Shown piece by piece: positions 26,655 through 34,806 of a stretch of DNA of 64,000 bases (positions are counted from its first letter, which is position 1; each line of letters starts with the position of its first letter). Origin of the DNA: UBA7672 sp965229115 (lineage in GTDB: Bacteria > Pseudomonadota > Alphaproteobacteria > Caulobacterales > Hyphomonadaceae); assembly GCA_965229115.1 (NCBI GenBank), contig CBDDIR010000003.1, positions 3,782,001 through 3,846,000 of the forward strand. The letters are read 5' to 3'. A program made the position numbers and the translations under genes. The notes under the pieces were generated by a model that saw only the letters and a program-made list of their open reading frames with translations, was not told the origin of the DNA and made no database searches.

Positions 26655-26918
26655 TCACGACGGAGACTGTGCAGTTTCTGCGGGTGCAGGTGCAGCACTG
26701 CTTGCTGCAGGAGCAACATCTGCTGCGGCGCGATTATCAACCGTCACCGGCTCAGCCTGCAGCGCAAGCATCACGGCATATGCGCCGATAACCAATGCGA
26801 TGCTGAGACCCAGCACCCACACCATGCCTTTGACGTTGCGGCCCTGACGCGCATCCTGCGTGGAAATGTTGTGCGTGGGATCGCCCGCTTGCGGACGGTC
26901 ATATCCTGTCTGCGCCAT
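26655..26918 (-). CDS. Small single-pass membrane protein with acidic/alanine tail
   Basis: An 87-residue protein: polar N-terminus (MAQTGYDRPQAGDPTHNIST), QDARQGRNVKG, one hydrophobic helix (MVWVLGLSIALVIGAYAVMLAL) and a Pro/Ala/Ser-rich tail ending AETAQSPS. Its N-terminal DAR..NVKG resembles DAQKRDGLRN in the neighbouring 79-residue protein, so they may be distant paralogues. GGAG sits 10 bases before the ATG at 26918. No known domain; it may be a membrane adaptor or stress protein. Confidence 0.65.
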   Translation of the reverse strand: MAQTGYDRPQAGDPTHNISTQDARQGRNVKGMVWVLGLSIALVIGAYAVMLALQAEPVTVDNRAAADVAPAASSAAPAPAETAQSPS

Positions 26919-27003
26919 GACTTTGTTCTCCGAACGGGCCAAACCCTGTCGGAATGGAACACTCGGTTCCACAACAGGTTCCGCGACGTCGTCTGTTCGG
27001 AAG

Positions 27004-27696
27004 TTAACCTGCGGGCGCTACACCGAGCTTCTGCAGTTGCGTCCACACCGGCGCAACTAGCCTGTCGATTGAATCCGCATCCGGCGGCGCATCGAGGTTC
27101 GCAGGCGCTGCCTCGCACGCCACAACGATATCGCAGATGTGGCGCGCAGGATCGATGAAGCGCGATTGCGCCGCCCGCACGAAGCGCAGGTATTGCTGGA
27201 TCACGCTCTCCGCACTCCTGCCCCGCTCGGCCTCATCACGGCGAATACGCCGGATCAGCCGCAGGTCAGCGGGCGCATCAACGAATACGGTAAGATCGAA
27301 CAGCTCCGCAAACGACGGATCGGAAAGCACGTGAATGCCTTCGATGATCACGACCTTGCGCGCATCCACGCGCTTGGTGACGCCATGCGCGCGATCATGA
27401 TTGGCAAACTCATAGACCGGCTGCTCGATGCTCTCGCCGCGCTTCAACGCCTCGATATCGCGGCGCAGGTTCGCCATGTCCTTGTTGGCCGGATCGTCGA
27501 AGTTGAACGTCCGCTCCAGCTCGGCGTGCTGCATGGTCAGCGCCGCAGCGCCATAGTGCTCGCGCCCGTAATAATAATTGTCCTCGGTCACCAGCTGGCA
27601 GCTCTCGGCGCCCAGGCGTGCAAACAGCGCCCGCGCCAGCGTCGTCTTGCCCGAACCCGAACCGCCCGTAACGGCGATCATGAAGGACCGCGTCAT
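27004..27696 (-). CDS. udk: Uridine kinase-family P-loop kinase
   Basis: A 230-residue protein whose N-terminus IAVTGGSGSGKTTLARAL (about 8-24) is the Walker A site of the uridine/phosphoribulokinase family. DNYYYG, the DDPANKDM region and VVIIEGIHVLSDPSFAELFD fit the substrate-binding and Walker B segments, and RRIRRDEAERGRS matches the lid. Uridine kinase makes UMP/CMP from nucleosides, a salvage step. The start is 5 bp after rbfA, so the two are cotranscribed. A uridine/cytidine role is likely, but relatives act on pantothenate or ribulose phosphates, so the gene symbol is a best guess. Confidence 0.85.
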   Translation of the reverse strand: MTRSFMIAVTGGSGSGKTTLARALFARLGAESCQLVTEDNYYYGREHYGAAALTMQHAELERTFNFDDPANKDMANLRRDIEALKRGESIEQPVYEFANHDRAHGVTKRVDARKVVIIEGIHVLSDPSFAELFDLTVFVDAPADLRLIRRIRRDEAERGRSAESVIQQYLRFVRAAQSRFIDPARHICDIVVACEAAPANLDAPPDADSIDRLVAPVWTQLQKLGVAPAG

Positions 27697-27701
27697 CGTG
27701 C

Positions 27702-28085
27702 TCAGTCCTCGTCGCGGTTCACAAGATCGCGCCGCACCCGGTCGGATGCCAGCAGCTGGTCGATGCGTCGCGCCTCGTCATAGCTGTCGTCCGAGATGAA
27801 GCGCAGCATCGGGGTGACGCGCATGTCGATCTCGCGGCTCAACCGGCCGCGCAGGAAGCCTGCCGCCCGGTTCAGGGCCGCAATGGTCTTCTCCATGTCT
27901 TCTCCGCCCAGCGGCGCGCAGAAGCCCGTGGCGTTCCTCAGATCCGGCGAGATGCGGACCTCCGTGACCGTGATCGACTTTCCGTACAGGTCCGGGTCGG
28001 AAAACTCTTCGCGGGCAAGGATATCCATGAGCGCATGCCGGATAAGTTCCCCGGCGCGCAGTTGTCTTTGTGTGGGCGGTTTCAT
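27702..28085 (-). CDS. rbfA: 30S ribosome-binding factor RbfA
   Basis: A 127-residue KH-fold protein that binds the 5' helix of 16S rRNA during late 30S assembly. Family features are visible: GELIRHALMDIL near the N-terminus, SITVTEVRISPDLRNATGF in the centre and LRGRLSREIDMRVTPMLRFISDDSYDEARRI at the C-terminus. rbfA usually follows infB; here it lies more than 11 kb from infB and is paired with a uridine kinase. It is divergent from ada. Confidence 0.94.
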   Translation of the reverse strand: MKPPTQRQLRAGELIRHALMDILAREEFSDPDLYGKSITVTEVRISPDLRNATGFCAPLGGEDMEKTIAALNRAAGFLRGRLSREIDMRVTPMLRFISDDSYDEARRIDQLLASDRVRRDLVNRDED

Positions 28086-28220
28086 CGAACTTTCAAAGGC
28101 CTCAGAGGCCTCCGTGTCAAGGCGGCGGATGCAACCGATGGCCGTGTCGTTTTCCCGGCCGTGAACCCTGCCCAGCCCCCTATCTTGAAGCTACACAACA
28201 CGCTGCCACATGAGCCTGAC

Positions 28221-29276
28221 ATGCTTAACCGCCTTCCAGACCACGATGAGCTCTACGCCCACCTCCAGCGCCGCGACCCGGAGCTGGACGGGGTAATCTA
28301 TGTCGGCGTCAAAACCACCGGCATCTTCTGCCGCCCGGTCTGCCCCGCCCGCACGCCCCTGTCGAAGAACATCACCTTCTTCTCCTCGCCCGACGAAGCC
28401 ATCGCCGCCGGCCTGCGCGCCTGCAAGCGCTGCCGTCCGCTGGATGATCCCAACGCCCCCGGCGTCATCATCGACAAGCTGCTGCGCCTGGTCGAGGAAG
28501 ACCCCTCCCGCCGCTGGAGCGAGGACGACCTGCGCGATCTCGGCATCGAGCCCGCCACCGCCCGCCGCCAGTTCCAGAAGCGCTTCGACATGAGCTTCTC
28601 GCAATATGCCCGCGCCCGCCGCCTGGGCCACGCCTTCAACGCCATCAAGAAAGGAAACGCCGTGATCGAAGCTCAGCTCGACGCCGGCTTCGAGTCCGGC
28701 AGCGGCTTCCGCGAAGCCTTCGCCCGCCAGTTCGGTGAAGCCCCCAACAAGTCCCGCTCCGCCAAGACCTTCGTCATGGACTGGATCGACACCCCCCTCG
28801 GCCCCATGCTCGCCATCGCCGACGACACGCACCTCCACATGCTGGAGTTCGTCGAGCGCAAAAAGCTGCAGGAACACGTCGAGCGCTACCGCAAGCACTT
28901 CAACGCCACTGTCCTGCCCGGCGATTCAAAAGCGCTGCAACTGATCCGGAAAGAACTCGCCGACTATTTCGCCGGCAAGACGCTGTCCTTCAAATCGAAG
29001 ATCGCCGGCGCAGGCACGGAATTCCAGAACGACGTCTGGGAAGAACTCCGCCGCGTGCCCCCGGGCGTCACCCGCTCCTATCAGGAAATGGCCGAACGCA
29101 TCGGCCGCCCCACGGCGGTGCGCGCCGTCGCCAACGCCAACCGTCAGAACCGCTGCGCTATCATCCTGCCCTGCCACCGCGTCATCGGCACGGACGGCAC
29201 ACTCACCGGCTACGCAGGCGGCCTCTGGCGCAAACAATGGCTGCTGGATCACGAGCAACGCCACGCAGGGCGCTGA
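28221..29276 (+). CDS. ada: Ada: bifunctional DNA-repair methyltransferase and transcriptional activator
   Basis: A 351-residue Ada protein with all three modules. The N-terminal zinc-binding methyl acceptor for phosphotriesters has Cys37, Cys41, Cys68 and Cys71 (GIFCRPVCPART and ACKRCRP). The AraC-type helix-turn-helix spans roughly 90-175. The C-terminal O6-methylguanine methyltransferase has ILPCHRV (Cys318). When Cys37 is methylated the protein activates its regulon. The ATG at 28221 is chosen because the domain begins just after it, although the frame is open upstream. It is divergent from rbfA. Confidence 0.95.
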   Translation: MLNRLPDHDELYAHLQRRDPELDGVIYVGVKTTGIFCRPVCPARTPLSKNITFFSSPDEAIAAGLRACKRCRPLDDPNAPGVIIDKLLRLVEEDPSRRWSEDDLRDLGIEPATARRQFQKRFDMSFSQYARARRLGHAFNAIKKGNAVIEAQLDAGFESGSGFREAFARQFGEAPNKSRSAKTFVMDWIDTPLGPMLAIADDTHLHMLEFVERKKLQEHVERYRKHFNATVLPGDSKALQLIRKELADYFAGKTLSFKSKIAGAGTEFQNDVWEELRRVPPGVTRSYQEMAERIGRPTAVRAVANANRQNRCAIILPCHRVIGTDGTLTGYAGGLWRKQWLLDHEQRHAGR

Positions 29277-29462
29277 TCACTCGCCCTTCTCGTCCTTCGT
29301 CTCTTCCTTCACCGACACGCCGCGCTTCTTCAGCGCCTCGCGCAACAGGAACTCGATCTCGGCATTCACCGAACGCAGTTCCTGCGACGCCAGACGCTCG
29401 ATCGCGGCGTGGAGCGCCGGATCGAGCCTGAGGGCGAAGGATTTCTTGTTCGGTGACGGCAT
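29277..29462 (-). CDS. Ribbon-helix-helix (Arc/HicB-like) DNA-binding protein
   Basis: A 61-residue protein with the Arc-type RHH sequence: SFALRLDPALHAAIERLASQELRSVNAEIEFLLREAL. The beta strand (SFALRL) and two helices are clear, and the basic-acidic tail is short. Such proteins are dimeric repressors or antitoxins. The gene is 21 bp after the SPFH gene, so it should be cotranscribed and may regulate the operon through the palindrome at 30419-30448. The ribosome site is weak; coupling to SPFH translation is possible. No toxin-like gene lies beside it. Confidence 0.85.
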   Translation of the reverse strand: MPSPNKKSFALRLDPALHAAIERLASQELRSVNAEIEFLLREALKKRGVSVKEETKDEKGE

Positions 29463-29483
29463 GCCGGCCCGCTTGCAAAGGCT

Positions 29484-30401
29484 TTACTGGTACAGCGAGC
29501 CGGTATTGACCACAGGCTGAGCCTCGCGATCCGCACACAGCACAACCAGTAGGTTCGACACCATGGCCGCCTTGCGCTCGTCGTCCAGCGTGACGATGTC
29601 GCGCTCCGACAGTTGCTGCAGCGCGCTTTCCACCATCGACACGGCGCCCGTGACGATCTTGGCGCGAGCCTCAAGCACCGCCTCGGCCTGCTGACGGCGC
29701 AGCATCGAGGAAGCAATCTCCGGCGCATAAGCCAGGTGCGAGAGACGCGCTTCATCAACCGCAAGGCCGGCGATGCCAACGCGCTCCTGCAGGCGGGCCT
29801 GCAGCATCTCGCCCACCTTCTCGCCATCGGCGCGCAGGGTCGGTTCCGCTTCCTCGCCATGATCGTAGGCAAAGTGCGAGGTGATCTCTCGCAGCGACGT
29901 CTCGATCTGGATGTTCACGAATGTCTCGTAGTTATCGACGTCGAACAAAGCCTGCGCCGTATCGACAACGCGCCACACGATGACGGCCGCGATCTCGATC
30001 GGGTTGCCCTTCTTGTCGTTCACTTTCAGCGTCTGCGAGGTCACGTTGCGAACCCGCAGCGAGATCTTCTTGCGCGAATACCACGGCACAACCCAGCGCA
30101 GGCCCGGCTTCTTGTCCGTGCCCTTGTAGTTGCCGAAAAGCGTGATCGCCGTGCTCTCGTTCTGTTGGATCGAATACAGCCCGCACAGGATCAGCACCGA
30201 TCCCAGCGTGATGATGATCGCGCCGCCGATATGCATCACGACGGAAACATCATCGCCCGTGCCGTTCTCCGCCATCGCGATGCCCGCGATGAGCAGCCAG
30301 CCGGCGACAATGAAAGCGAGCAGCGAAATCACCAGCAGGAAGCCGCCGCTTCCCGTGCTCGCGGCTTTTTCCTGCGTTCTCTTGTGGCTGATGACAGTCA
30401 T
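29484..30401 (-). CDS. SPFH/Band 7 domain membrane protein
   Basis: A 305-residue protein with two hydrophobic segments near the N-terminus (about 20-43 and 56-77) and then an SPFH/prohibitin-like domain at about 82-260 (GLYSIQQNESTAITLFGNYKG ... VEIA-type strands ... FVNIQIETSLREITSHF ... QARLQERVGIAGLAVDEARLSHLAYAPEIASSMLRRQQAEAVLEARA). These proteins form membrane rings that organise lipid domains or proteases. GGAGGACACAA precedes the ATG at 30401. It is the first gene of a unit with the RHH protein, and its promoter is within the palindrome. Confidence 0.9.
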   Translation of the reverse strand: MTVISHKRTQEKAASTGSGGFLLVISLLAFIVAGWLLIAGIAMAENGTGDDVSVVMHIGGAIIITLGSVLILCGLYSIQQNESTAITLFGNYKGTDKKPGLRWVVPWYSRKKISLRVRNVTSQTLKVNDKKGNPIEIAAVIVWRVVDTAQALFDVDNYETFVNIQIETSLREITSHFAYDHGEEAEPTLRADGEKVGEMLQARLQERVGIAGLAVDEARLSHLAYAPEIASSMLRRQQAEAVLEARAKIVTGAVSMVESALQQLSERDIVTLDDERKAAMVSNLLVVLCADREAQPVVNTGSLYQ

Positions 30402-30418
30402 TTGTGTCCTCCACGTCC

Positions 30419-30448
30419 CAATATCGAAGTGATATCACTTTGATATTG
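30419..30448. promoter_or_regulatory. 30-bp near-perfect palindrome in the SPFH/hydrolase divergent promoter
   Basis: The two half-sites, CAATATCGAAGTGAT and ATCACTTTGATATTG, are reverse complements except at one position. The perfect 14-bp core is AAGTGATATCACTT. The centre is 32 bases from the SPFH start codon and 69 bases from the hydrolase ATG at 30503, so a bound dimer could control both genes. The RHH protein encoded in the SPFH operon is an obvious candidate ligand, but this is inference. Confidence 0.75.
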
Positions 30449-30502
30449 ACTGCCGTCGATGTCAAGGACATTGTTGGGGTACAGACTAAAGGGAGACGGA
30501 CG

Positions 30503-31678
30503 ATGGATAAGGGCATGGCCCTCTGGCTGGTGGGCGGCGGCATCATCGCGATGATCATGATGATCGTGGTCGTCACCATCGCCCGCAGCATGGACAAGGG
30601 CGGCCCGGCTCTCAAAGCCAACATCCCCGGCCCTCTCGCCAAGTCGCTTGGATATTCCAGCGACAAGAAGGACGAGAACGACGACCCGCACACCGACAAG
30701 TCCAAGAAGCAGGCCAAGGCCTTCGGCAGCATCATGGCCAGCCTCGCCGTCGTCGGCGGCGTTGTTGCTCTGGCCAAAGGCTTCAACGACGGCGACTACG
30801 AACCGGCCATCTCCGAAATCACCGCCGGCCAGCTCCACGGCACGCTGGTCGACAAGCGCCACAAGGACCCCGTCGTCCTCATCGTCCCCGGCTCAGGCCC
30901 GACCGATCGCGACGGCAACAGCCCCGCGGGCGTGCAAGCCAACAGCTACAAGCTGCTGGCCGACGCCCTGATCGCGGAAGACATCGCCAGCGTCCGCATC
31001 GACAAGCGCGGCCTCTTCGGCAGCGCCAGCGCAGGCGATCCCAACATCACCTCGCCGCAAGCCTATGTCGACGACATCCACGCCTGGATCGACGCCATCA
31101 AGGCTGAACGCGAATCCAAATGCGTGTTCCTGCTCGGCCACTCCGAAGGCGCGCTGCTCGTGTCGCTCGCCGCCGCAGGCCGCAAAGACGTCTGCGGCCT
31201 GATCCTCGTCGCAGGCGTCGGCCGCCCCCTCGGCGCCGTGATGCGCGACCAGTTCACCAGCAACCCGGCCAACGCCCCCATCCTCGATGACGCCATGCGC
31301 GCGATCAGCGAACTCGAAGCTGGCCGCACCGTCGACACGACGGCCATGCACCCCGCCCTCGCCCGCGTCTTCGCTCCAGCCGTGCAACCCTACCTGATCT
31401 CGATGATGAGCATCGACCCGGTCGAAGCCGTCCGCCGCGCCAAGCAACCGACCCTCGTCGTGCAGGGCACGCGCGACCTTCAGGTTTCGGTCGAGGACGC
31501 ACGCCTCCTCAACAAGGCGCCGAAAACCAAGCTGCGGCTCGTCAACGACATGAACCACGTCCTCAAGGAAGCGCCCGCCGACCGCGCCGGCAACATCGCC
31601 ACCTACATGAACCCGTCCCTCCCGCTCGCCACCGACTTCGTCAATCAGATCGAAGAGTTCATCGAGAACAACGACTGA
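30503..31678 (+). CDS. Membrane-anchored alpha/beta-hydrolase
   Basis: A 391-residue protein with two N-terminal hydrophobic segments (about 5-27 and 73-91) separated by a charged stretch, followed by an alpha/beta-hydrolase. The triad is visible: Ser214 in LLGHSEGALLV, Asp in QGTRDLQVSV and His in DMNHVLKEA. Likely activities are esterase, lipase or thioesterase. GGGAGACGG precedes the ATG at 30503, which is preferred to an earlier in-frame start inside the palindrome region. It is divergent from the SPFH gene. Confidence 0.88.
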   Translation: MDKGMALWLVGGGIIAMIMMIVVVTIARSMDKGGPALKANIPGPLAKSLGYSSDKKDENDDPHTDKSKKQAKAFGSIMASLAVVGGVVALAKGFNDGDYEPAISEITAGQLHGTLVDKRHKDPVVLIVPGSGPTDRDGNSPAGVQANSYKLLADALIAEDIASVRIDKRGLFGSASAGDPNITSPQAYVDDIHAWIDAIKAERESKCVFLLGHSEGALLVSLAAAGRKDVCGLILVAGVGRPLGAVMRDQFTSNPANAPILDDAMRAISELEAGRTVDTTAMHPALARVFAPAVQPYLISMMSIDPVEAVRRAKQPTLVVQGTRDLQVSVEDARLLNKAPKTKLRLVNDMNHVLKEAPADRAGNIATYMNPSLPLATDFVNQIEEFIENND

Positions 31679-31687
31679 CAAACAAAA

Positions 31688-31714
31688 CCGCCGGACCTCA
31701 TCGAGATCCGGCGG
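31688..31714. terminator. Bidirectional terminator between convergent genes
   Basis: An 8-bp perfect stem (CCGCCGGA with TCCGGCGG) and an 11-base loop lie between the stop codons at 31678 and 31739. On the minus strand TTTTGTT follows directly, making a good intrinsic terminator for the DUF6351-like gene. On the plus strand only a weak T-rich stretch follows. Confidence 0.75.
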
Positions 31715-31738
31715 CCATGTTTCGATCAGGCGATCAGC

Positions 31739-33853
31739 CTAGTATTTCTGATACGTCCCCTTGATCAGCGAATAGCCCACGCTCGGCTTGCTCCAATCAC
31801 AGACGCCATCCGGGAAGATCGTCTTCATCTTCGCCTGCTGCGCCTTCGTGAACGTCACCTTGTAGTCGGCAAAGTTCACCGGCTTCAGCTGGCACTTCAT
31901 CACGTCATTGGTGACAGGCGCCCCCGCAATCAGGCGCGGCTCGAGGTGCACCGGATACGTCTTGTTCCACGACGTACCCTCATCCCAGCTCGCCTTCTCG
32001 TTCACGCGCTTGCCATCCGGCGTCCAGTAAGCGTCGACCGCATCGGCCGGCTTGTGCTTCACCACCTTCTCAGGCGTCAGCGGAGCTGCATCCGCCGCCA
32101 TCGCATCGAGCCATTTCGTCATCGTATCCAGCGCGATCGGCGCAAGGTTCACAGTTGCCTGCGCATCACGCGAAGACGCGCGATCCGCCACCCAGATCAC
32201 CTGGTTCGCCGACGATCCCGTCGCCTTCTCCAGACGCGCGCGGATGGTCAGGTCGCGGTGACGATCATGGATATCGCCCGGCGTCGTCGTGTCCGTGTAG
32301 GTGCGATAATGCAGCATCGGCACGTTCTTGAGCCCGCCGCCATACGTGTTGATCAGCCCGCTCTCATAGACAGCCTTCAGCGCCGCCGGATCACCCACCG
32401 ACCGCGCCTTCACGAAATTGCCGTCAATGTCGTTGCCGCCAACCAGCTCGTTGACCTGCAGGAACTCATCCACCGTCAGCTTGCCATCGTTCAGGCCCTT
32501 CAGCCCGTACTGCAGCCCCACATTGTCCTGCGGCTTGCGCGCAAAGCCTGTCTTGGCATCGCGCCCATAGATGTTCACGCGCATGTCGGTGATCGTGCAG
32601 CGCGCGCCCTTCGGGTTCGTCTTGGGATCATACAGCAACGCCGTATTGTTCAGCGCACACCCCGGCGCATTCGTCGCCTTCATCACCGGCACGAACGAGC
32701 GCTCCCACGAGATGCAGGTGCCGGGGCTATAGCCCTCGACCGCCGACTTCTTCTCCTGGCTCCACGCCTTGCCCGCTTCCGACTTCCAGAAATTCTGCAG
32801 CACGCCGCAGTCAGCCGTGTTCATCGTGGAATCCGGGAAGCTCAGCGACGGCTGGATGCCGTCCAGCAGCCCCGGATACATCTGCGTAATCACCTGCTGC
32901 TGGATCGCGCCGCCCGAACCGCCCGTGCCCACCGTCCACTTCGGCACGCCATAGCTCTCGATGAAATGCTCCTTAAGCATCATCAGGTGCTCGCCCTGCA
33001 GCACGGCATTGCCATGCTGCTGGTTCACGAGCTCAGTCGACGCCGCATAGGCAAAGCCGCGCCCGAGATAGAGATCGCTGAGCACAGCCTGCGGCTGGTT
33101 CACGCCCTGATTGTACTGAGTGCCCGCGCCGCCGCCGAACGTCACGCTGAAGCGCCCGTTCCAGCCCTCGCCATCAATGCCCGGCGTCGCCGGATCATCC
33201 AACACCGCGATGCGATAGATCGACCGGTCAATCACCCCGCTCTCGACCCGCACGATGAACGGCACATTCTTGCCCTCGATCGTGGTGGTTGTGCCGAGGT
33301 CCGCAGGCTTCGCGCCCTTCGGATCATACGCCTTGTACGCCCCGCCATCGGCCGGCTTGTAGAACCACTCGAACTTCGTCGGCGCCGAACAGTTCGCATC
33401 CGTCGGCTCGCCCAGCCCGGACTCCTTCGTGCGGCACTCATACGGAGTCATCAGCGGACCCGCGAGGATCGGCCCCGTGATCGGATAGTTCGTCAGCGAC
33501 TGGTTTGCGCTCAGCCCGTTCGGCCCCGTCACCGCCAGCGTGTTCTCGCCATCCTTCAGCCCCGTCACCAGGCCGCGCAGCGTATTCGTCGGCTGGTCGA
33601 ACTTCAGCGGCGTCGTCAGCAGCGCGCCATTCAGCGCCACCTTCAGCTCGCTCGCCTTCGCCCCGCCGCTCGCCTTGATCTCGACCAGCGCATCGCCGCC
33701 CGACACAAGGTCAGCGCGCGACGACAGCACCTTCACATCGACCTTGCCCGCAGCCCCCGCCGTCTGCGACAGCGCCGGCGCAACCGCGAGTGAAACAATC
33801 GCAAGCGCGCCTGCAGCACATCCTGCAAGCACACGCATCCTGAGCTTCGACAT
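31739..33853 (-). CDS. Exported DUF6351-like protein, alpha/beta-hydrolase candidate
   Basis: A 704-residue protein with a signal peptide (AVAPALSQT). The N-terminal 35-125 region looks like a beta-sandwich (VDVKVLSSRADLVSGGDALVEIKASGG ...). From about 230 onwards comes a large domain with WNGRFSVTFGGGAGTQYNQG and the glycine-rich elbow GTGGSGGAIQQQ (Ser313), as in serine hydrolases, and three cysteine-rich segments. I recognise the overall layout as the DUF6351 family, whose activity is unknown to me. The start at 33853 has GGGAGAG upstream. Codon use is typical. Confidence 0.75.
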   Translation of the reverse strand: MSKLRMRVLAGCAAGALAIVSLAVAPALSQTAGAAGKVDVKVLSSRADLVSGGDALVEIKASGGAKASELKVALNGALLTTPLKFDQPTNTLRGLVTGLKDGENTLAVTGPNGLSANQSLTNYPITGPILAGPLMTPYECRTKESGLGEPTDANCSAPTKFEWFYKPADGGAYKAYDPKGAKPADLGTTTTIEGKNVPFIVRVESGVIDRSIYRIAVLDDPATPGIDGEGWNGRFSVTFGGGAGTQYNQGVNQPQAVLSDLYLGRGFAYAASTELVNQQHGNAVLQGEHLMMLKEHFIESYGVPKWTVGTGGSGGAIQQQVITQMYPGLLDGIQPSLSFPDSTMNTADCGVLQNFWKSEAGKAWSQEKKSAVEGYSPGTCISWERSFVPVMKATNAPGCALNNTALLYDPKTNPKGARCTITDMRVNIYGRDAKTGFARKPQDNVGLQYGLKGLNDGKLTVDEFLQVNELVGGNDIDGNFVKARSVGDPAALKAVYESGLINTYGGGLKNVPMLHYRTYTDTTTPGDIHDRHRDLTIRARLEKATGSSANQVIWVADRASSRDAQATVNLAPIALDTMTKWLDAMAADAAPLTPEKVVKHKPADAVDAYWTPDGKRVNEKASWDEGTSWNKTYPVHLEPRLIAGAPVTNDVMKCQLKPVNFADYKVTFTKAQQAKMKTIFPDGVCDWSKPSVGYSLIKGTYQKY

Positions 33854-33963
33854 TGCTTTCTCTCCCACCGGAACTGCTGTCCGTTGGCGGGGAGACTACC
33901 GATTTCCATAAATCGCGCTAGCGCAGGCCGCGGCCCACACTGAAGTCCATGATTAGTCTGGGA

Positions 33964-34128
33964 CTATTCTTCCAGCAGGTCGCCGATCAGGTCAGCATGC
34001 GCCACGATCACGGCGGGCTTTTCCTTGATCGCGGTTTCTGCCTTGTGCAGCGCGCCATCCTGCAGCGCATACCATGCGCCAGCCATCGCCATCACGGCAG
34101 CGGTGAAAAGGATCGAAGCCTGATGCAT
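33964..34128 (-). CDS. 54-residue single-pass membrane peptide
   Basis: The frame from 34128 has an excellent ribosome site, GGAGG six bases before the ATG. It encodes MHQASILFTAAVMAMAGAWYA (one hydrophobic segment), then LQDGALHKAETAIKEKPAVIVAHADLIGDLLEE, a charged C-terminus. No family is recognised. The good start signal and the intact membrane segment argue that it is real, but the short length keeps confidence moderate. Confidence 0.55.
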   Translation of the reverse strand: MHQASILFTAAVMAMAGAWYALQDGALHKAETAIKEKPAVIVAHADLIGDLLEE

Positions 34129-34231
34129 GCTGGCCTCCGGGGAGCGAACACCCTTCACGTCGGCGAAGGGTTACTGTGTCCGCAACCATGCCAACCTCTG
34201 GTGAACATCCGGTTCAGCCGGACCGTGAAAT

Positions 34232-34777
34232 TCAACCGATCTGGCTGCGCGCCCGCGCTTCCGGGGTCAGTTTCTGCAGCAACCACGCTGTAAATTCGCG
34301 CCGTGCCTCATTTGACGGGAACAGCCGCGACGGCAGGAAATTAGCGTTCGGTCCCAGAACGATCATCACCATCCCGTCCTGCACGATCACCCGGTCCACG
34401 CCCGCCCATTTCTGGAACGCCTCGAAGTGCTCCGTCTGTATCCGGAACCCCTCCTCCTCGAACGTGTAGCTGACGCGCCGCCCCTCTAGGCTCGCCACGC
34501 CCGAAAGCTTCGCGAACCGCCGCCGGTTCAGCCACGGCGCCGCCAGCCGGATATACGCCAGCAACACCATCCCCGCGCCGATGATCACCGGCGCCGTCAT
34601 GCTCCCGATCCACAGCGTCAGGTACGCATGCAGCGCAAACCCGAGATACGCGGCCACCGGCACGATGATCGCCCACGCCACGCCCATCCGCCCGCCGCCA
34701 TAAAGCGACCGCTGCAACAGCCGCCTGCTCCGCGCCGCCTCAGCTCCCCGATAATCCAGAACGTATTCCCGCTGCAC
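34232..34777 (-). CDS. YcxB-like membrane protein
   Basis: A 181-residue protein with two transmembrane helices (AWAIIVPVAAYLGFALHAYL and TLWIGSMTAPVIIGAGMVLLAYI) followed by a YcxB-type cytoplasmic domain (VSYTFEEEGFRIQTEHFEAFQKWAGVDRVIVQDGMVMIVLGPNANFLPSRLF). The start is GTG at 34777 with GAGGGG upstream. Function is unknown; in other bacteria YcxB-like proteins are stray membrane regulators. It is 29 bp after the TetR gene and on the same strand. Confidence 0.85.
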   Translation of the reverse strand: MQREYVLDYRGAEAARSRRLLQRSLYGGGRMGVAWAIIVPVAAYLGFALHAYLTLWIGSMTAPVIIGAGMVLLAYIRLAAPWLNRRRFAKLSGVASLEGRRVSYTFEEEGFRIQTEHFEAFQKWAGVDRVIVQDGMVMIVLGPNANFLPSRLFPSNEARREFTAWLLQKLTPEARARSQIG

Positions 34778-34806
34778 GCCGCGCCCCTCAAAAATCTGCT
34801 GCGCGC

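Noticed and set aside
31946..33793. 615-codon open frame opposite the DUF6351-like gene
   Set aside because: Arg/His-rich, without signal peptide or motif; the minus-strand gene has a signal peptide, a good SD and a terminator.
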